64,000 nucleotides of DNA from Symbiodinium natans (lineage: Eukaryota; Sar; Dinophyceae; Suessiales; Symbiodiniaceae), in contig CAJNDS010000935.1 in the NCBI GenBank assembly GCA_905221605.1, positions 687,368 to 751,367 of the forward strand. Direction: 5' to 3'. The notes beneath the pieces are model-generated. The model saw only the letters and a list, made by a program, of their open reading frames with translations, made no database searches and had not been told where the DNA came from. Numbering within the stretch: the first letter of the stretch is position 1; every line of letters starts with the position of its first letter. Of this stretch, positions 34,261-44,603 are shown piece by piece. Made by a program: the position numbers and the translations under genes.

Positions 34261-35067
34261 GTATGTCCTCGGACGGAGCTTCAAAAGGATTGGTTCTTAA
34301 AAATAACCCCTATCGAGCCCCTAAACCTAAGCCCTTGAACCCCAAACCCTAAACCCTATACCCCAAAACCCTTGAACCAAAACCCCTAAACCCTAAACCC
34401 TAAACCCTAAACCCCTAAACCCTAAACAAAGGACTGTGATTACACAGGGAACCTCATGCCCTTTGTGCAAGAGGAGGGGCCCTTCTAGGTAGCCTCACTG
34501 CTTAGACCGGCTCCGGACGCCTCAACCTTGGCCACCTTTAAGGCTTAGGGTTTAGGGTTTAGGGTTCAGGTTTTGGGTTTAGGGTTTAGGGTTGGGTTTA
34601 GGGTTTCGGGTTTAGCCTTTAGGGTTTCCTGCAAAAACACACTCCCTCCTTAAGCGCCTTGCAGCCTTGCGCCCTGACCCCGAAGCCTCTAGCTGCACTG
34701 AAGCAGATGCCGCAGTCCCACAGGTTTCGGGTTTAGGGTTTAGGGCTTAGGGTTCAGGGTTTAGGGTTTAGGGTTTAGGGTTTAGGGCGCAGGGCTTAGG
34801 GTAATCATCCCTAAACACCTAGAACCTCAAATCCCTGAACATCGAAACTTTAAACCCCAAAGCCCTTTTAAAACCAAATCCCTACGTCGTTGCTAAACCT
34901 CTTCAACACTGTCATAATGTAGGGGTGGCAACCCTGGTAGCATTACACTACAGCATAAAACCCCCAGCCCTGTCAAGCGGAACTTGTAGAGACCCCCAAG
35001 GCCTCACACTACATCTAGAGGCCATAAAAGGCCCCTATAAAGCTTACATTGCCTGCATTCCCCCAAA

Positions 35068-35160
35068 CTACTATTTGCTTAAAAAAAAAACCACAAACCC
35101 ACGAATAGCAATCCTTAGATTGCCCATGTAAGGAAGAATATGTCTCTTTTTTTGCATACA
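35068..35160. mobile_element. Family F element, left part
   Basis: Starts CTACTATTTGCTTAAAA and carries AGCAATCCTTAGATTGCCC and AAGGAAGAATAT. The right end is lost in a TA microsatellite. Confidence 0.7.
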
Positions 35161-35265
35161 TAAATAAATAAGTATATATATATATATATAAAGATATTCA
35201 TGTCATTTTTTGTGGGAGGGTGGGGGGGGGGGGCTTAGGCAAAAATAGCAGCAAAGGAGGAAAGC

Positions 35266-35301
35266 CAAGGCCGTGGCCGACTTGGGATGTGCGAACTTGC
35301 C
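35266..35301 (-). CDS. Candidate exon, unknown host protein
   Basis: After CCTGGCAG and before a GC donor (GCCTTG|GCTTTC), phase 0 at both ends, reading GKFAHPKSATAL. Not recognised. Confidence 0.4.
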
Positions 35302-35400
35302 CTGCCAGGCCGTTGGGTGACTTGGGGACTCCTCTGGGGTTTTAGGGTTGTAGGGTTTAGGGTTTTAGGGTTTATATGGGGGGTTTAGGGGTTCAGGGGT

Positions 35401-35497
35401 TTAGGGTTAGGGTTTAGGGTTTAGGGTTTAGGGTTTAGGGTTTAGGGTTTAGGGTTTAGGGTTTAGGGTTTAGGGTTTAGGGTTTAGGGTTTAGGGT
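35401..35497 (+). repeat. Interstitial TTTAGGG array
   Basis: About thirteen TTTAGGG units, followed by TTAGGGC variants to 35530. Confidence 0.95.
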
Positions 35498-35799
35498 TTT
35501 AGGGCTTAGGGCTTAGGGCTTAGGGTTTAGACTTCGTGCCGGCCCCCAGTCTGCAAAAGGGTCTTTTGGGTTTACAAGGCTTCTATCGGTTTACAGGCTT
35601 TACAAAGGGTTTACCATAGGAGCCTGAATAAAGAGAATAGGGTTTTGGGGGGTTATGATCGTGTGCTTATAAACGGGGGGGCCCTAAGGAAATAATGCTA
35701 GTAAGGATTCCGAGCCCTATTTTGCCGGAAAGCATCCCTAAACCCCCTAAACCCTAAACTCTAAACCCAAAACCCAAAAATAGGGTTTACGCGGTTTGC

Positions 35800-35985
35800 A
35801 GGTCTTTTAGCCGGCTGCCCCTCATCATTTCGATAGCATTTTCAGGTCCTTGCCGGCTGCCCCTCATGATTTCGATAGCATTTTCGGGTCTCCTTGCCGG
35901 CTGCCCCTCATCATTTCGGTCCCTTTGCCGGCTGCCCCTCATCATTTCGACAGCGATAGCATTTTCAGGTCTCTTTGCCGGCCGC
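35800..35985 (+). repeat. Imperfect tandem repeat of about 45-55 bp
   Basis: Four copies of GCCGGCTGCCCCTCATCATT followed by TCGATAGCATTTTCAGGTC, with deletions in the third copy and an extra GACAGC in the fourth. Confidence 0.9.
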
Positions 35986-36336
35986 CCTAAACCCTAAACC
36001 TAAACCCTAAACCCTAAATCCTAAACCCTAAACCCTAAACCCTAAAGCCCTGCGCTTGGCCTCGGCGCTTGGATAGCAAGACGTATCTGGGGCTTCGGAG
36101 CTCATGGACAGGAGCTGCGTCCTGCGCTCAGGGCTGGGGGGAGCTTTTGGAGTTCATGTAGGGTATGTAGGGTTTAGGGTTTAGGGTTCAGGGTTTAGGG
36201 TGTAGGGTTCAGAGTTCATCTAGGGTTTGAGGTTCAGAGTTCATTTCGCGTTCTGGATTTTTAAAGTTCATGTAGGGTTTAAGATTTCTGATTTAGAGTT
36301 CATTCAGGGTCTAGGGTTTAGGGTTCAGAGGTTTAG

Positions 36337-36391
36337 GCCAAGGGCTTCTTGGCAGAGCAGGCATACCAGGGCAGTCCCTTTGTGCTTCAAG
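36337..36391 (+). CDS. Candidate exon, unknown host protein
   Basis: After GTTTAG and before a GC donor (TTCAAG|GCCCCA), reading AKGFLAEQAYQGSPFVLQ plus one base. The upstream array supplies the acceptor AG. Not recognised. Confidence 0.5.
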
Positions 36392-36800
36392 GCCCCAACA
36401 CATCCTCAAGCACTACGATCTGAAAACCTAAACCCTAAACCCTAAACCCTAAACCCTAAACCCTAAACCCTAAAGCCCAAACCCTGGCCCCACAATCCTA
36501 AGCCCGAAGCAGAAGCCGGCAAAGCCTCCGAAGCTCAGAAGACATGTCGAAAAGACAACACCTGTATAGGGGATGATGTGATGCATATGTAACTTCTTGC
36601 CTTAGTTGTCCAGTACCTAGGGGTTTTAAAGGTTAACCTTTGGGATTATAAGGGGAATATTTTAACCCAAAAAGGTTAAAGGTTATCTACTCTACTACTA
36701 AGTTGCTATACACGGCACTAGAACCGCAATTCTTTGCTGTGCATGCGGAGCATACATTTTGGCAGTAGGGATTCTTCGGACGGTGGCTTTGCTGATACAA

Positions 36801-36911
36801 CTTGGCTGCACTCAGGAGGGTAGCTATAAATTAAACCTTTGGCTGCCTTACTAAGAAACGCAATAAACCCAAAAAAGGTAAGGATGTAAAGTTACGGTAA
36901 AGTATCACAAA
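36801..36911 (+). mobile_element. Family A element with perfect 16-bp flanking duplication
   Basis: The element starts CTTGGCTGCACTCAGGAGGG and ends TATCACAAA. GGCTTTGCTGATACAA occurs immediately before (36785-36800) and after it (36912-36927). This looks like a target-site duplication of a length usual for LINE-mobilised retroposons, so family A may be a SINE. In this copy AGCTGCC became GGCTGCC, which still pairs with GGTAGCT through G-U. Confidence 0.92.
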
Positions 36912-37244
36912 GGCTTTGCTGATACAAGACAAATTTAGCCGCCCGAGGGCGCAGCACCTCTTCATCCTTCCTCCTCTTTGGTACATGGGCCTCGATGTCG
37001 AAAACAGTCGCCAGCACGGCAGTGCCATCCGGTATTTCACCAGACACAGCGTCCAGATATTCCATGTTCTTTTTGGGCGGATTCTTTCCGACAGTTTGGG
37101 ATCAGAACGTAGGATAGTCCCAGGAAGTACCTCTATGGGTTCGGTAGTTTTGGGGCCACCACGAGTCTATTTCAGGAAACTGCCACAGTTTAGGGTCTAG
37201 GGCTTCAGGGCTCTAGGGTCTAGGGGTTGGTGTTTAGGGTTTAG

Positions 37245-37299
37245 GGTTTAGGGTTTAGGGTTTAGGGTTTAGGGTTTAGGGTTTAGGGTTTAGGGTTTA
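37245..37299 (+). repeat. Interstitial TTTAGGG array
   Basis: About eight TTTAGGG units. Opposite-orientation arrays follow at 37393-37472. Confidence 0.9.
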
Positions 37300-37527
37300 G
37301 GTTTAGAGTTTAGAATTTAGGGTTTCGGGTTTAGGGTTTATGGACCTGTGCCGGACCCTGCATGGCATCCTGCGGCTTAGACGAGGAGTCCATCCCTAAA
37401 CCCTAAACCCTAAACCCTAAACCCTAAACCCCAAACCTAAACCCTAAACCCCTAAACCCTAAACCCTAAACCCCCCGCTAAGGGGCACAGAGAACCACAA
37501 GGAAGGCCCCACCGAATCCCAGAAAAC

Positions 37528-37594
37528 CAGGTCCAGTAATGGCCGTATCGGGCGGTGGGGTCGTACGCCCAGCCAATACCGAAGAGCTTGTGCC
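37528..37594 (-). CDS. Exon of a CAP/SCP-superfamily protein
   Basis: After TTTGCCAG and before a GT donor (ACCTG|GTTTTC). It reads HKLFGIGWAYDPTARYG and then HYWT, which fits the late CAP (SCP/TAPS) signature G.G.AYD...RYGHYWTQ, where the Tyr-Trp-Thr pattern lies near the domain end. CAP proteins are mostly secreted and stabilised by disulphides. Other minus-strand coding-like segments lie upstream at 38105-38148 and 37681-37760, the latter ending in TAG, so the gene structure is unresolved. Confidence 0.6.
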
Positions 37595-38203
37595 CTGGCA
37601 AAGGTTTAGCGTGTAGAGGGGTTTAGGGTTTAGGGTTTCGGGTTTAGGGAGTTTTAAGGTTACTCTCACGCTGCATGGTTTCTACGCATCCAGGTCCACT
37701 TCGTTCAAGCTGCCCTTTAAGTCCTTGTCCTTATGACCACGCTGATGCTTGCTGATGATGATGATTGTTGCGACTTTTTTAGATTGCAGTTGCACGAATA
37801 GAGGAGTGTGGGTTAGGGAAATAGGGTTGGGAAGTTTAGGGTTACAGGGTCACTTCGTGGGCACTTAAGGCCCTGGAGCGACATGCGTGCGCGTAAACGT
37901 TAAGTTCCCCCAAATGCCTATGCCATCAGAGGTTCCTAGGGTTTCAGGCTGAGCCTTGAAGTCTGTCATGCTGCCCTAAACCCTAAACCCCAAACCCCAA
38001 ACCCCACTAAACCCTAAACCCTAAACCCTAAACCCTAGACCCTAAACCCTAAACCCTAAACCCCAAACCCTGAACCCTAAACCCTAAGCCGTGCCCGACC
38101 TTGCCAACATGGGCCTATCCTTGTGGGAGCCGTCCATCTTGCACCCACTGCTCGGGTGGCCCTCAACCCTCAACCCTAAACCCTACACCTTCAACCCTAA
38201 ACC

Positions 38204-38387
38204 CTACTATTTGCTTAAGAGCCCCCCCCCAAAAAAAGAGGATAAATGTACGACATAAAAAAGTTTAAACAAATAACGAATAGACAAGTTATATATGTAA
38301 AGAAAATATTATGTATGCAATCCCTATCTTGCCCTTACGAGGAAGAACGTTGTTTTGTGTTTTGGGTGGTTCTTAAGCAAGTCGTAG
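38204..38387. mobile_element. Family F element, longest copy
   Basis: Starts CTACTATTTGCTTAAGAGCC and ends GGTTCTTAAGCAAGTCGTAG, good inverted repeats, with about 80 bp of extra A/T-rich interior compared with other copies. Confidence 0.85.
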
Positions 38388-38890
38388 ATTCGTTTTGTTC
38401 TCGGCTTCTTTAGGCACTCGCTTAAAGCCCAAACCCTACGCCCTGTGGTGAGGGGAGGCAGCCACCGTCCGAAACGGAATCAGGCCTGTAGGGGCTTTAG
38501 ATGGTGGATCCGGCTTAGGTGATCGGGCGTGAAGGGTTTAGGGTTTCGGGTTTCTGGTTTAGGGTTTAGGGTTTAGGGCTTAGGGCTTAGGGTTTAGGGT
38601 TTAGGGCTCAGAATCTAAGGGGGTCGACTTCTGCGTTTTGGGCTTAAGCTTGGGATTCTGCAAAGGATACCCTTCAGTCGGGCCTGCATTCAGCATGTTC
38701 TTGCAGTGACCTGAAAGGCTCTTGTCAACAGCACGTGCTTGAGGGGGATCTTCCACAGTAAGGGGGGCAGAAGAGGTTCGTACTTATACTCGTAGACGTG
38801 CCGTGCCGCTCCACACCCCCTTGGCCTCCTCCGTCCCGTCAGATCCTTCTGAAGCTTGAAGAAAACTCCTATCAAGCATTGTGACAATTA

Positions 38891-38955
38891 CTAGACCCCA
38901 GAATAACCTAGGAGTAAAAAGGGGTGCCCTTTGGTGTTTAAAGGGATGTATGGTT
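38891..38955. mobile_element. Family B element, left part
   Basis: Starts CTAGACCCCAGAATAACC and carries GGGGTGCCCTTTGG; the right half is missing. Confidence 0.7.
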
Positions 38956-39228
38956 CGCTTGAAAAAGGGGAAGAAGCACATGCTCGCCGCCAAGCCCGCT
39001 TTGTGCCCCTGGGCTTAGTTGGAGTTATGGGCTTCGTGATGGGGGGTTTACGGCGGTTTATGGCGGTTTGGCGGTTAAGGGGGGGGTAAGATGGACACTT
39101 AAAGGCTATGCTGCACGTGCGTGCCTTGTAAACAAATACTTTACAAAGGAAACGCCCGCAGAATAGACGCAACGCACCCGCAGAATAGACGCAATGCACG
39201 CTTACATCAGCACACTGTGTCCCGGGCG

Positions 39229-39470
39229 GGGGCGGCGCGGAGGGCGCGGAGGGCGCGGAGGGCGCGGAGGGCGCGGGGCGCGGAGGGCGCGGAGGGCGCG
39301 GAGGGCGCGGAGGGCGCGGAGGGCGCGGAGGGCGCGGAGGGCGCGGAGGGCGCGGAGGGCGCGGAGGGCGCGGAGGGCGTGGAGGCGCGCGGAGGGCGCG
39401 GAGGGCGCGGAGGGCGCGGAGGGCGCGGAGGGCGCGGAGGGCGCGGAGCGGCGCGGCGGGCGCGCAGGGC
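39229..39470 (+). repeat. GC-rich 9-bp tandem repeat (GGGCGCGGA)
   Basis: About twenty-six copies of GAGGGCGCG with a few shifts. The unit is nine bases, so five or more frames on both strands stay open (Arg-Ala, Gly-Ala-Glu, Pro-Pro-Arg repeats), giving large false ORFs between 38891 and 39895. No start, splice or non-repeat coding evidence supports any of them. Confidence 0.95.
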
Positions 39471-40960
39471 TCGGAGGGGCGTCCACGTGTCCCCACTCCC
39501 TTGCCCATCGAATGTCACGCTCCCCATCCGTGCTCCCCCCCCCCGAACCCGTCCGTCAACCTCCAGGCATGGTCCACGTCCACGCCTCCCCACGCCACCC
39601 CTCTCCCAGCAAAATGTTCCGAACCCCCTCCCTTGACCGTGTCGTCTCCGCGGCCTCCCGTCAAAATGTTGACCGTCTCCTCTTCGTGGCCTCTTTCGCC
39701 ACAAAGCGATCCGGTAGAACGCCTTCCGCGTTGAAGCGCCAAGCGAGAACCCAAGAACAGAAAATTGGTTTTCGGGAAGAATCCAAGAAAACAAAGAGCA
39801 CGCGCAGAATAGACATTAAGCGTCCAAGGCACGGGGGGGGGGGGGGGGTTAGGGGAATTCAGAAAGTTTGGGGTTCAAGGTTTCGAGGGCCCTAAACCCT
39901 CAACCCTAAACCCTAAACCCTGGAGCTGGAAGCTCTTGGGCCCCGGCCGTCCGACGCCCACCATTGATGAAGCGTGGCGAGGGACCCTCCGTTGCCTGCC
40001 GCGATGTTCTCCTCAGCTGGGGAGGTGTTCTGCACAGCCGGAACCCCCAAAAGCCTGGCGTTGAGGGTTGAGGGTTGAGGTTATAGGGTTTTATGGGGTT
40101 TAAACGGTTTACAGGGTTTATCGAGTTTATAGGGTGGAGGGTTTACAGGGTTTAGGGTTTAGGAGGAACTTAGCTAAGCTGGGAAACCAGCTTAGTTACA
40201 TTCACATACCCCCGGATTCCGAGATCTGCACTGCCAGCTCCTCAACAACACCCCTTTGAGGTTTCGCCTCTAGGGCTCAGGGTTGCTTCTAAGGGTTTAG
40301 GGTTTAGGGTTTAGGGTTTGAGGTTTGAGGGTTTCAGGTAAAGTCCTAGGTCCAGGGCCATGGTCAAGAGGTCTTTGGTTGTAAGGAAACCAAAGTCTTA
40401 GGGTTTAGGGTTTAGGGTCCCTAGGAGCTCTGATCCCCCTAAACCCTTGAGCCCTCGACTCTCAACCCCCTAAAACCCCTCAGCCCCTAAACCTCCAGAC
40501 AGGGTTTCCCGTTTTACAAGTGCAGTAGCCCTAAACCCTAAACCCTAAACCCTAAACCCTAAACCCCTAAACCCCTAAACCCCTAAACCCTAAACCCTTA
40601 AGGCCCCACTCACACACAATACTGCCTAGGCGCGGCGTTTGCTTCGACTCCTTGGGCTTTCGCGCGATCCCAGGGGGAGCGTCCGTCTTGCGAGTAGTGG
40701 TCGAAGTACCCGTTCGCCTCAAGGCGACCGGAAGACCCTAAACCCTGTGTTGTTTGTGGAAACCTGAACTCTAAACCCTAAACCCTAAACCCTAAACCCT
40801 AAACCCTAAACCCTAAACCCTAAACCCTAAACTGCGACTTCGACCCATCCTCATGGGTTTAGGGTTGTTCGGGAACCAGCGGGCTCTCAGCCCTAATCTC
40901 CATGCCACCAAAACCCGGGAATTCTTCGATTAGGGTGCTATAGGGAGGGGTATAAGGTAC

Positions 40961-41067
40961 CCGACTGAACCCTAAACCCTAAACCCTAAACCCTAAACCC
41001 TAAACCCTAAACCCTAAACCCTAAACCCTAAACCCTAAACCCTAACCCTAAACCCTAAACCCTAAAC
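40961..41067 (-). repeat. Interstitial CCCTAAA array
   Basis: About fourteen CCCTAAA units on the plus strand, including one unit lacking an A. Confidence 0.95.
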
Positions 41068-41566
41068 CCCACAAAGTCATCCTGAAGTTTAGCAGCTTCT
41101 TGGGCTTTAGGACTTTGGAGATTCGTGGTGGCTAGGGTGTAGGCTGCAGAGCTTAGGGCCCGAAGGCCCCAAGCCCCAAGCCCCATGCCAAAACCCCTTA
41201 CCCTAAGAACCCGAAACACCGGTTTTTTGGAGGTTCTTCGGATAAATCCACTTCTAGGATACCAAAAAAAGGGTTTGGGCTATAGCTCCCCAAAACCCTA
41301 AACCCTAAACTCCGGAGGTGTTGAGGTTGAAGGATTGACAGCGATTCTGGCTCAGTAGAATCTGGTAGCCCTAAACCCTAAACCCTAAACCCTACACCCT
41401 AAACCCTTAACCAATATATCCCTCAACCCTCGGCTTTTTGGGGTTCATGGACTTCCGAACGTTGATTCCGCCGACGCCATTTATGGTCCGTCGTACTATG
41501 TGGGTCACAAACAGGGACCTTCGCTTAGAGAACTACCCACTGGGGCATCCCCCGGAACCCAAAAAA

Positions 41567-41945
41567 GGGTTTAGGGTTTGGGTTTAGGGTTTAGGGTTTA
41601 GGGTTTAGGGTTTAGGGTTTAGGGTTTAGGGTTTAGGGTTTAGGGTTTAGGGTTTAGGGTTTAGGGTTTAGGGTTTAGGGTTTAGGGTTTAGGGTTTAGG
41701 GTTTAGGGTTTAGGGTTTAGGGTTTAGGGTTTAGGGTTTAGGGTTTAGGGTTTAGGGTTTAGGGTTTAGGGTTTAGGGTTTAGGGTTTAGGGTTTAGGGT
41801 TTAGGGGTTTAGGGTTTAGGGTTTAGGGTTTAGGGTTTAGGGTTTAGGGTTTAGGGTTTAGGGTTTAGGGTTTAGGGTTTAGGGTTTAGGGTTTAGGGTT
41901 TAGGGTTTAGGGTTTAGTGTGTAGGGTGTAGGGTGTAGGGTGTAG
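41567..41945 (+). repeat. Largest TTTAGGG array in the window
   Basis: About fifty nearly perfect TTTAGGG units broken by one extra G near 41803, then four TGTAGGG variant units. It is ten to one hundred times shorter than a typical telomere and internal to the sequence. Confidence 0.97.
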
Positions 41946-42510
41946 GGTTTCGGGTTTAGGGTTTAGGGTTTAGGGCTTAGGGTTTAGGGTTTAGGATTCA
42001 GGGTTGAGGGTTGAGGGTTGGGGAGGTTTTTCGTGGTTCCCGGAGCTGTGCATGAACTCATTGAGCCGGGCAGCAGCCATGTCCTGCGGCACGACAGGTG
42101 TTAAAACCCCCTACTATAATAGAGAGTGGGTTTAGGGTTTAGGGTTTAGGGTTTCGGGTTTTAGGATTAGGCGGATCCTTGGGGATATAGACCCTCTGAG
42201 TAAGGTCCCTGTTTAACAGGGCCAGAAGAGGGTTAAGAAGGGTCCCCCTATCCTAGGACCTAAGAGTCTACACCCCTCAACCCTACATCCCGAAAAGTTG
42301 AAAACCCCTGCAGACGGCTCCTCTCTTTCTTGGGTTTTTCGGGCTGCTTCAGGGGGCTGGGGATTTAGGGATCTTGAGGTCTGGGGTGAGCTGGTTTAGG
42401 GTTTGGGGTTTAAGGTTTAGGGTTTAGGGTCAGGGTTACAGGGTTTAGGAGGAGTGGAGATGCAGCTGCAGCAATGCTTGGGGACTTCTCTCAGTAAACC
42501 CTGGAATGAT

Positions 42511-43560
42511 GGAGGAACCTAACTTCATTGGCCCTTGAAGAACGAAAGGCAAGCGTACTTGTCAATTTTGGAGTTTACGGTTCGTGTAGGAGCCATACCC
42601 AGAGACCCCAAAACAAAAACCCTTAATTCGGGAATATCAAATTACAATAGGAACCCTCCTATGAAGTATGGTATGTTCCTTAGTCAAGAGGTTTTGGAGT
42701 CTCCGGGTACTACCCGTAAAGGGTTCAAGCATGCCCCGCGCTTCCTGCACTCAAAGGTTCATATGCGTGGGGCATCCCCTGTCATACCTGCCCATGCACC
42801 TCCAAGGAATGCCGTAGCATTTAACTGGGGATCGAAGTAGGGTTGCCTGGGCTGTAACGGGCGATAGGCCCACTCAGGGCCCTAAACCCTCAAAACCCGC
42901 AAAAGCCTCAAAGGCCTCAAAAGCCTCAAAACCCTCGTAGCCCCTCAAAACCCTCATAACCCTCGGAATCCTCATAACCCTCGTTCTAGGTACCCATGCA
43001 CCTTCAAGTATGACGCACGACGCGCACGACACGCAGGGGGAAGAATGTCCTGGGAGTGGAGCTGCGAGGCCCGCCACAGCCGGCAGTCAAACTCCTGACA
43101 GTTTAGGGTTTAGGGTTTAGGGTTTAGGGTTGAGGGTTGAGGGTTGAGGGTTTAGGGTTTAGGGTTAAGGGTTTAGGGTTAAGGGTTTAGGGTTAGGACT
43201 TCCTAAACCACCTAAACCCTGAACCCTGAACCCTGAACCCTGAACCCTGAACCCTGAACCCTGTCAGCCCCAATTAGACGGTATAAGGGTCTAAAGGCTT
43301 AAGTTTAGGGTCTGGGGCCTGCGGGCGAGGGAATGGTCTCTCATGAGGTGTAAGGTTTACGGTTTGAGGTTTAGGGGTTTAGGTTTTCGGGTTTAGGGGT
43401 GTATACTATGTGCGGTGTAGGGATGACTCATGAAAAGACAGGAGTTGTGACCAAGATCACTGGGATTTCGCCGCTGTCGGCCCTTAACACCCCGGAGCCT
43501 TCATGTAGGAGCACGGTTTATGGTTTAGGGTTTAGGGTTTAGGGTCTTGAAGCTAGACAC
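42511..43560. other. Unique segment, then telomere-derived sequence before the viral element
   Basis: Positions 42511-42840 are free of repeats and open on the plus strand for about 100 codons without an ATG, so a retained exon or decayed gene is possible. From 42870 to 43560, TTTAGGG-derived units, a CCTCAAAA-type repeat (42890-42980) and diverged spacers run up to the viral element. Confidence 0.4.
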
Positions 43561-43831
43561 GTTCACGCCCTCGTTCCCCCATTACCCTCCCCCGCCAACC
43601 CCAACATACCTTCATAAAACCATTCTACCCAACAAACCTCATAACCATTCTTACCCAATTATCCTATACCCTCAACATCCAAAAGACCTCAATCAATTAT
43701 CCTAACCACCATTCTTACCAATTCTCCTATCAACCCAAACCCCCACCTACCAAAACCCCATCCAAGCGAACCTAACCCAACAATCTTACCCAAACCCCCT
43801 GTCCGCGAACCTAGGCGTGAACCTTACTTAA

Positions 43832-43856
43832 TTTTCATAATTAATTATTATGAAAA
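43832..43856. terminator. Palindromic hairpin after the first minus-strand gene
   Basis: TTTTCATAAT and ATTATGAAAA form a perfect 10-bp stem around TAATT, directly at the stop of the zinc-finger gene that begins at 44090. Confidence 0.75.
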
Positions 43857-44090
43857 CTAATCTTCAAAATGAACCCTGTAACTAACAATTATGTTTTCCA
43901 TTCTCTCATCTAGCTCTCTCAATTTGTCTGTTTTATTCATAACTTTCATAATTTCTCTTTCTCGTTTTATTTCTTCCATCTTCTGCTTATGTATTTTGCT
44001 ATTCAAGTGCCGGCTCAAAAATTTGTATTTATCAATATCCTTACCACATGACATACAACGATGTTTCACATATAAAGATACGTTTTCCAT
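43857..44090 (-). CDS. Small C2H2 zinc-finger protein
   Basis: 77 residues. C12, C15, H28 and H34 (CMSC...HLNSKIH) fit a single C2H2 finger of the type common in DNA viruses of protists. It is followed by a lysine/glutamate-rich helix (residues 35-70) likely to form a coiled coil. Probably binds nucleic acid or a partner protein; the role is unknown. It is the leftmost gene of the element and reads outward, with a hairpin right after the stop. Its 5' region overlaps the leader of the divergent plus-strand gene at 44186. Confidence 0.7.
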   Translation of the reverse strand: MENVSLYVKHRCMSCGKDIDKYKFLSRHLNSKIHKQKMEEIKREREIMKVMNKTDKLRELDERMENIIVSYRVHFED

Positions 44091-44146
44091 TACTACATTC
44101 TTTATTCAACGTTCATTTTAAATCGCTTTCGCCCAAGACAAAAGGT

Positions 44147-44164
44147 CTTAAAGACAAAACGCCT
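44147..44164 (+). promoter_or_regulatory. 18-bp repeated upstream element (left copy)
   Basis: CTTAAAGACAAAACGCCT, followed by TATAATAT and an ATG 22 bases after the element. The identical 18-mer occurs at 61018-61035 before the last plus-strand gene. Both lack the TCTA motif seen before other genes, so this may be a second, perhaps early, promoter class. Confidence 0.7.
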
Positions 44165-44185
44165 TATAATATTAGTGAGAAAACA

Positions 44186-44602
44186 ATGAGTGAGACAGAG
44201 AAGACTGTTAAGAAAGTGAAATCTTTTATTAAGAATAACCCCTACCCAAAATATGAAGAAGTTATAGAAACATTAAATGATATGGCTCGCGCAGTGCCAA
44301 TTGATATCTTAAAACAAGAAGTGTTCAATATGTTAAGTGAATATGGAAGAGAAAATCACAAATGGATGAAAGAGATATATGAAAATATATTGGATGAAAA
44401 GCTAATCAAAGAAAACGGTAAAAAGATTAACAATAGAGGGGGTAAAGTAGCAATGATTGAAAACTATTATGTTATAGTTAATATTTTAGGTGATAAAACA
44501 GAAAAGTTAAAAATGAAACACGATGAAGTAGTAGAAATTTTATATCCTATAAAAACACAAATTAGCGAATGCTGGAATGGTATAGGTGATTGGAAACACT
44601 AG
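44186..44602 (+). CDS. Hypothetical viral protein, 138 residues
   Basis: The frame is open from 44048, but the ATG at 44186 is preferred: it follows the 18-bp upstream element and a TATAATAT box by 22 bases, and the extra residues before it are not protein-like and overlap the divergent gene. The product is charged and mostly helical, with no recognised domain; residues 40-70 are rich in acidic and aromatic residues. It converges on the gene at 44636, sharing an intergenic hairpin. Confidence 0.7.
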   Translation: MSETEKTVKKVKSFIKNNPYPKYEEVIETLNDMARAVPIDILKQEVFNMLSEYGRENHKWMKEIYENILDEKLIKENGKKINNRGGKVAMIENYYVIVNILGDKTEKLKMKHDEVVEILYPIKTQISECWNGIGDWKH

Positions 44603-44603
44603 A

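Larger units (their letters stand above)
1..43560. other. Repeat-saturated host DNA with dispersed micro-exons
   Basis: Hundreds of TTTAGGG/CCCTAAA units occur in blocks of 2-50 copies on both strands, separated by unique segments of roughly 50-400 bp. Long uninterrupted reading frames are absent, and most long apparent frames run through repeats. The unique segments instead hold short frames bounded by AG on the left and GC, GT or GA on the right in the coding direction, as shown by the NAC alpha and glycosyltransferase exons below. I read this as introns and spacers filled with telomere-like repeats and short mobile elements. Stretches with no separate entry hold only such arrays, diverged element copies and unassigned unique sequence. 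Confidence 0.8.

Noticed and set aside
38891-39895. Large open frames (up to 233 codons) on both strands
   Set aside because: They are created by a GC-rich nine-base tandem repeat that keeps many frames open; there is no start context, splice logic or non-repeat coding core.
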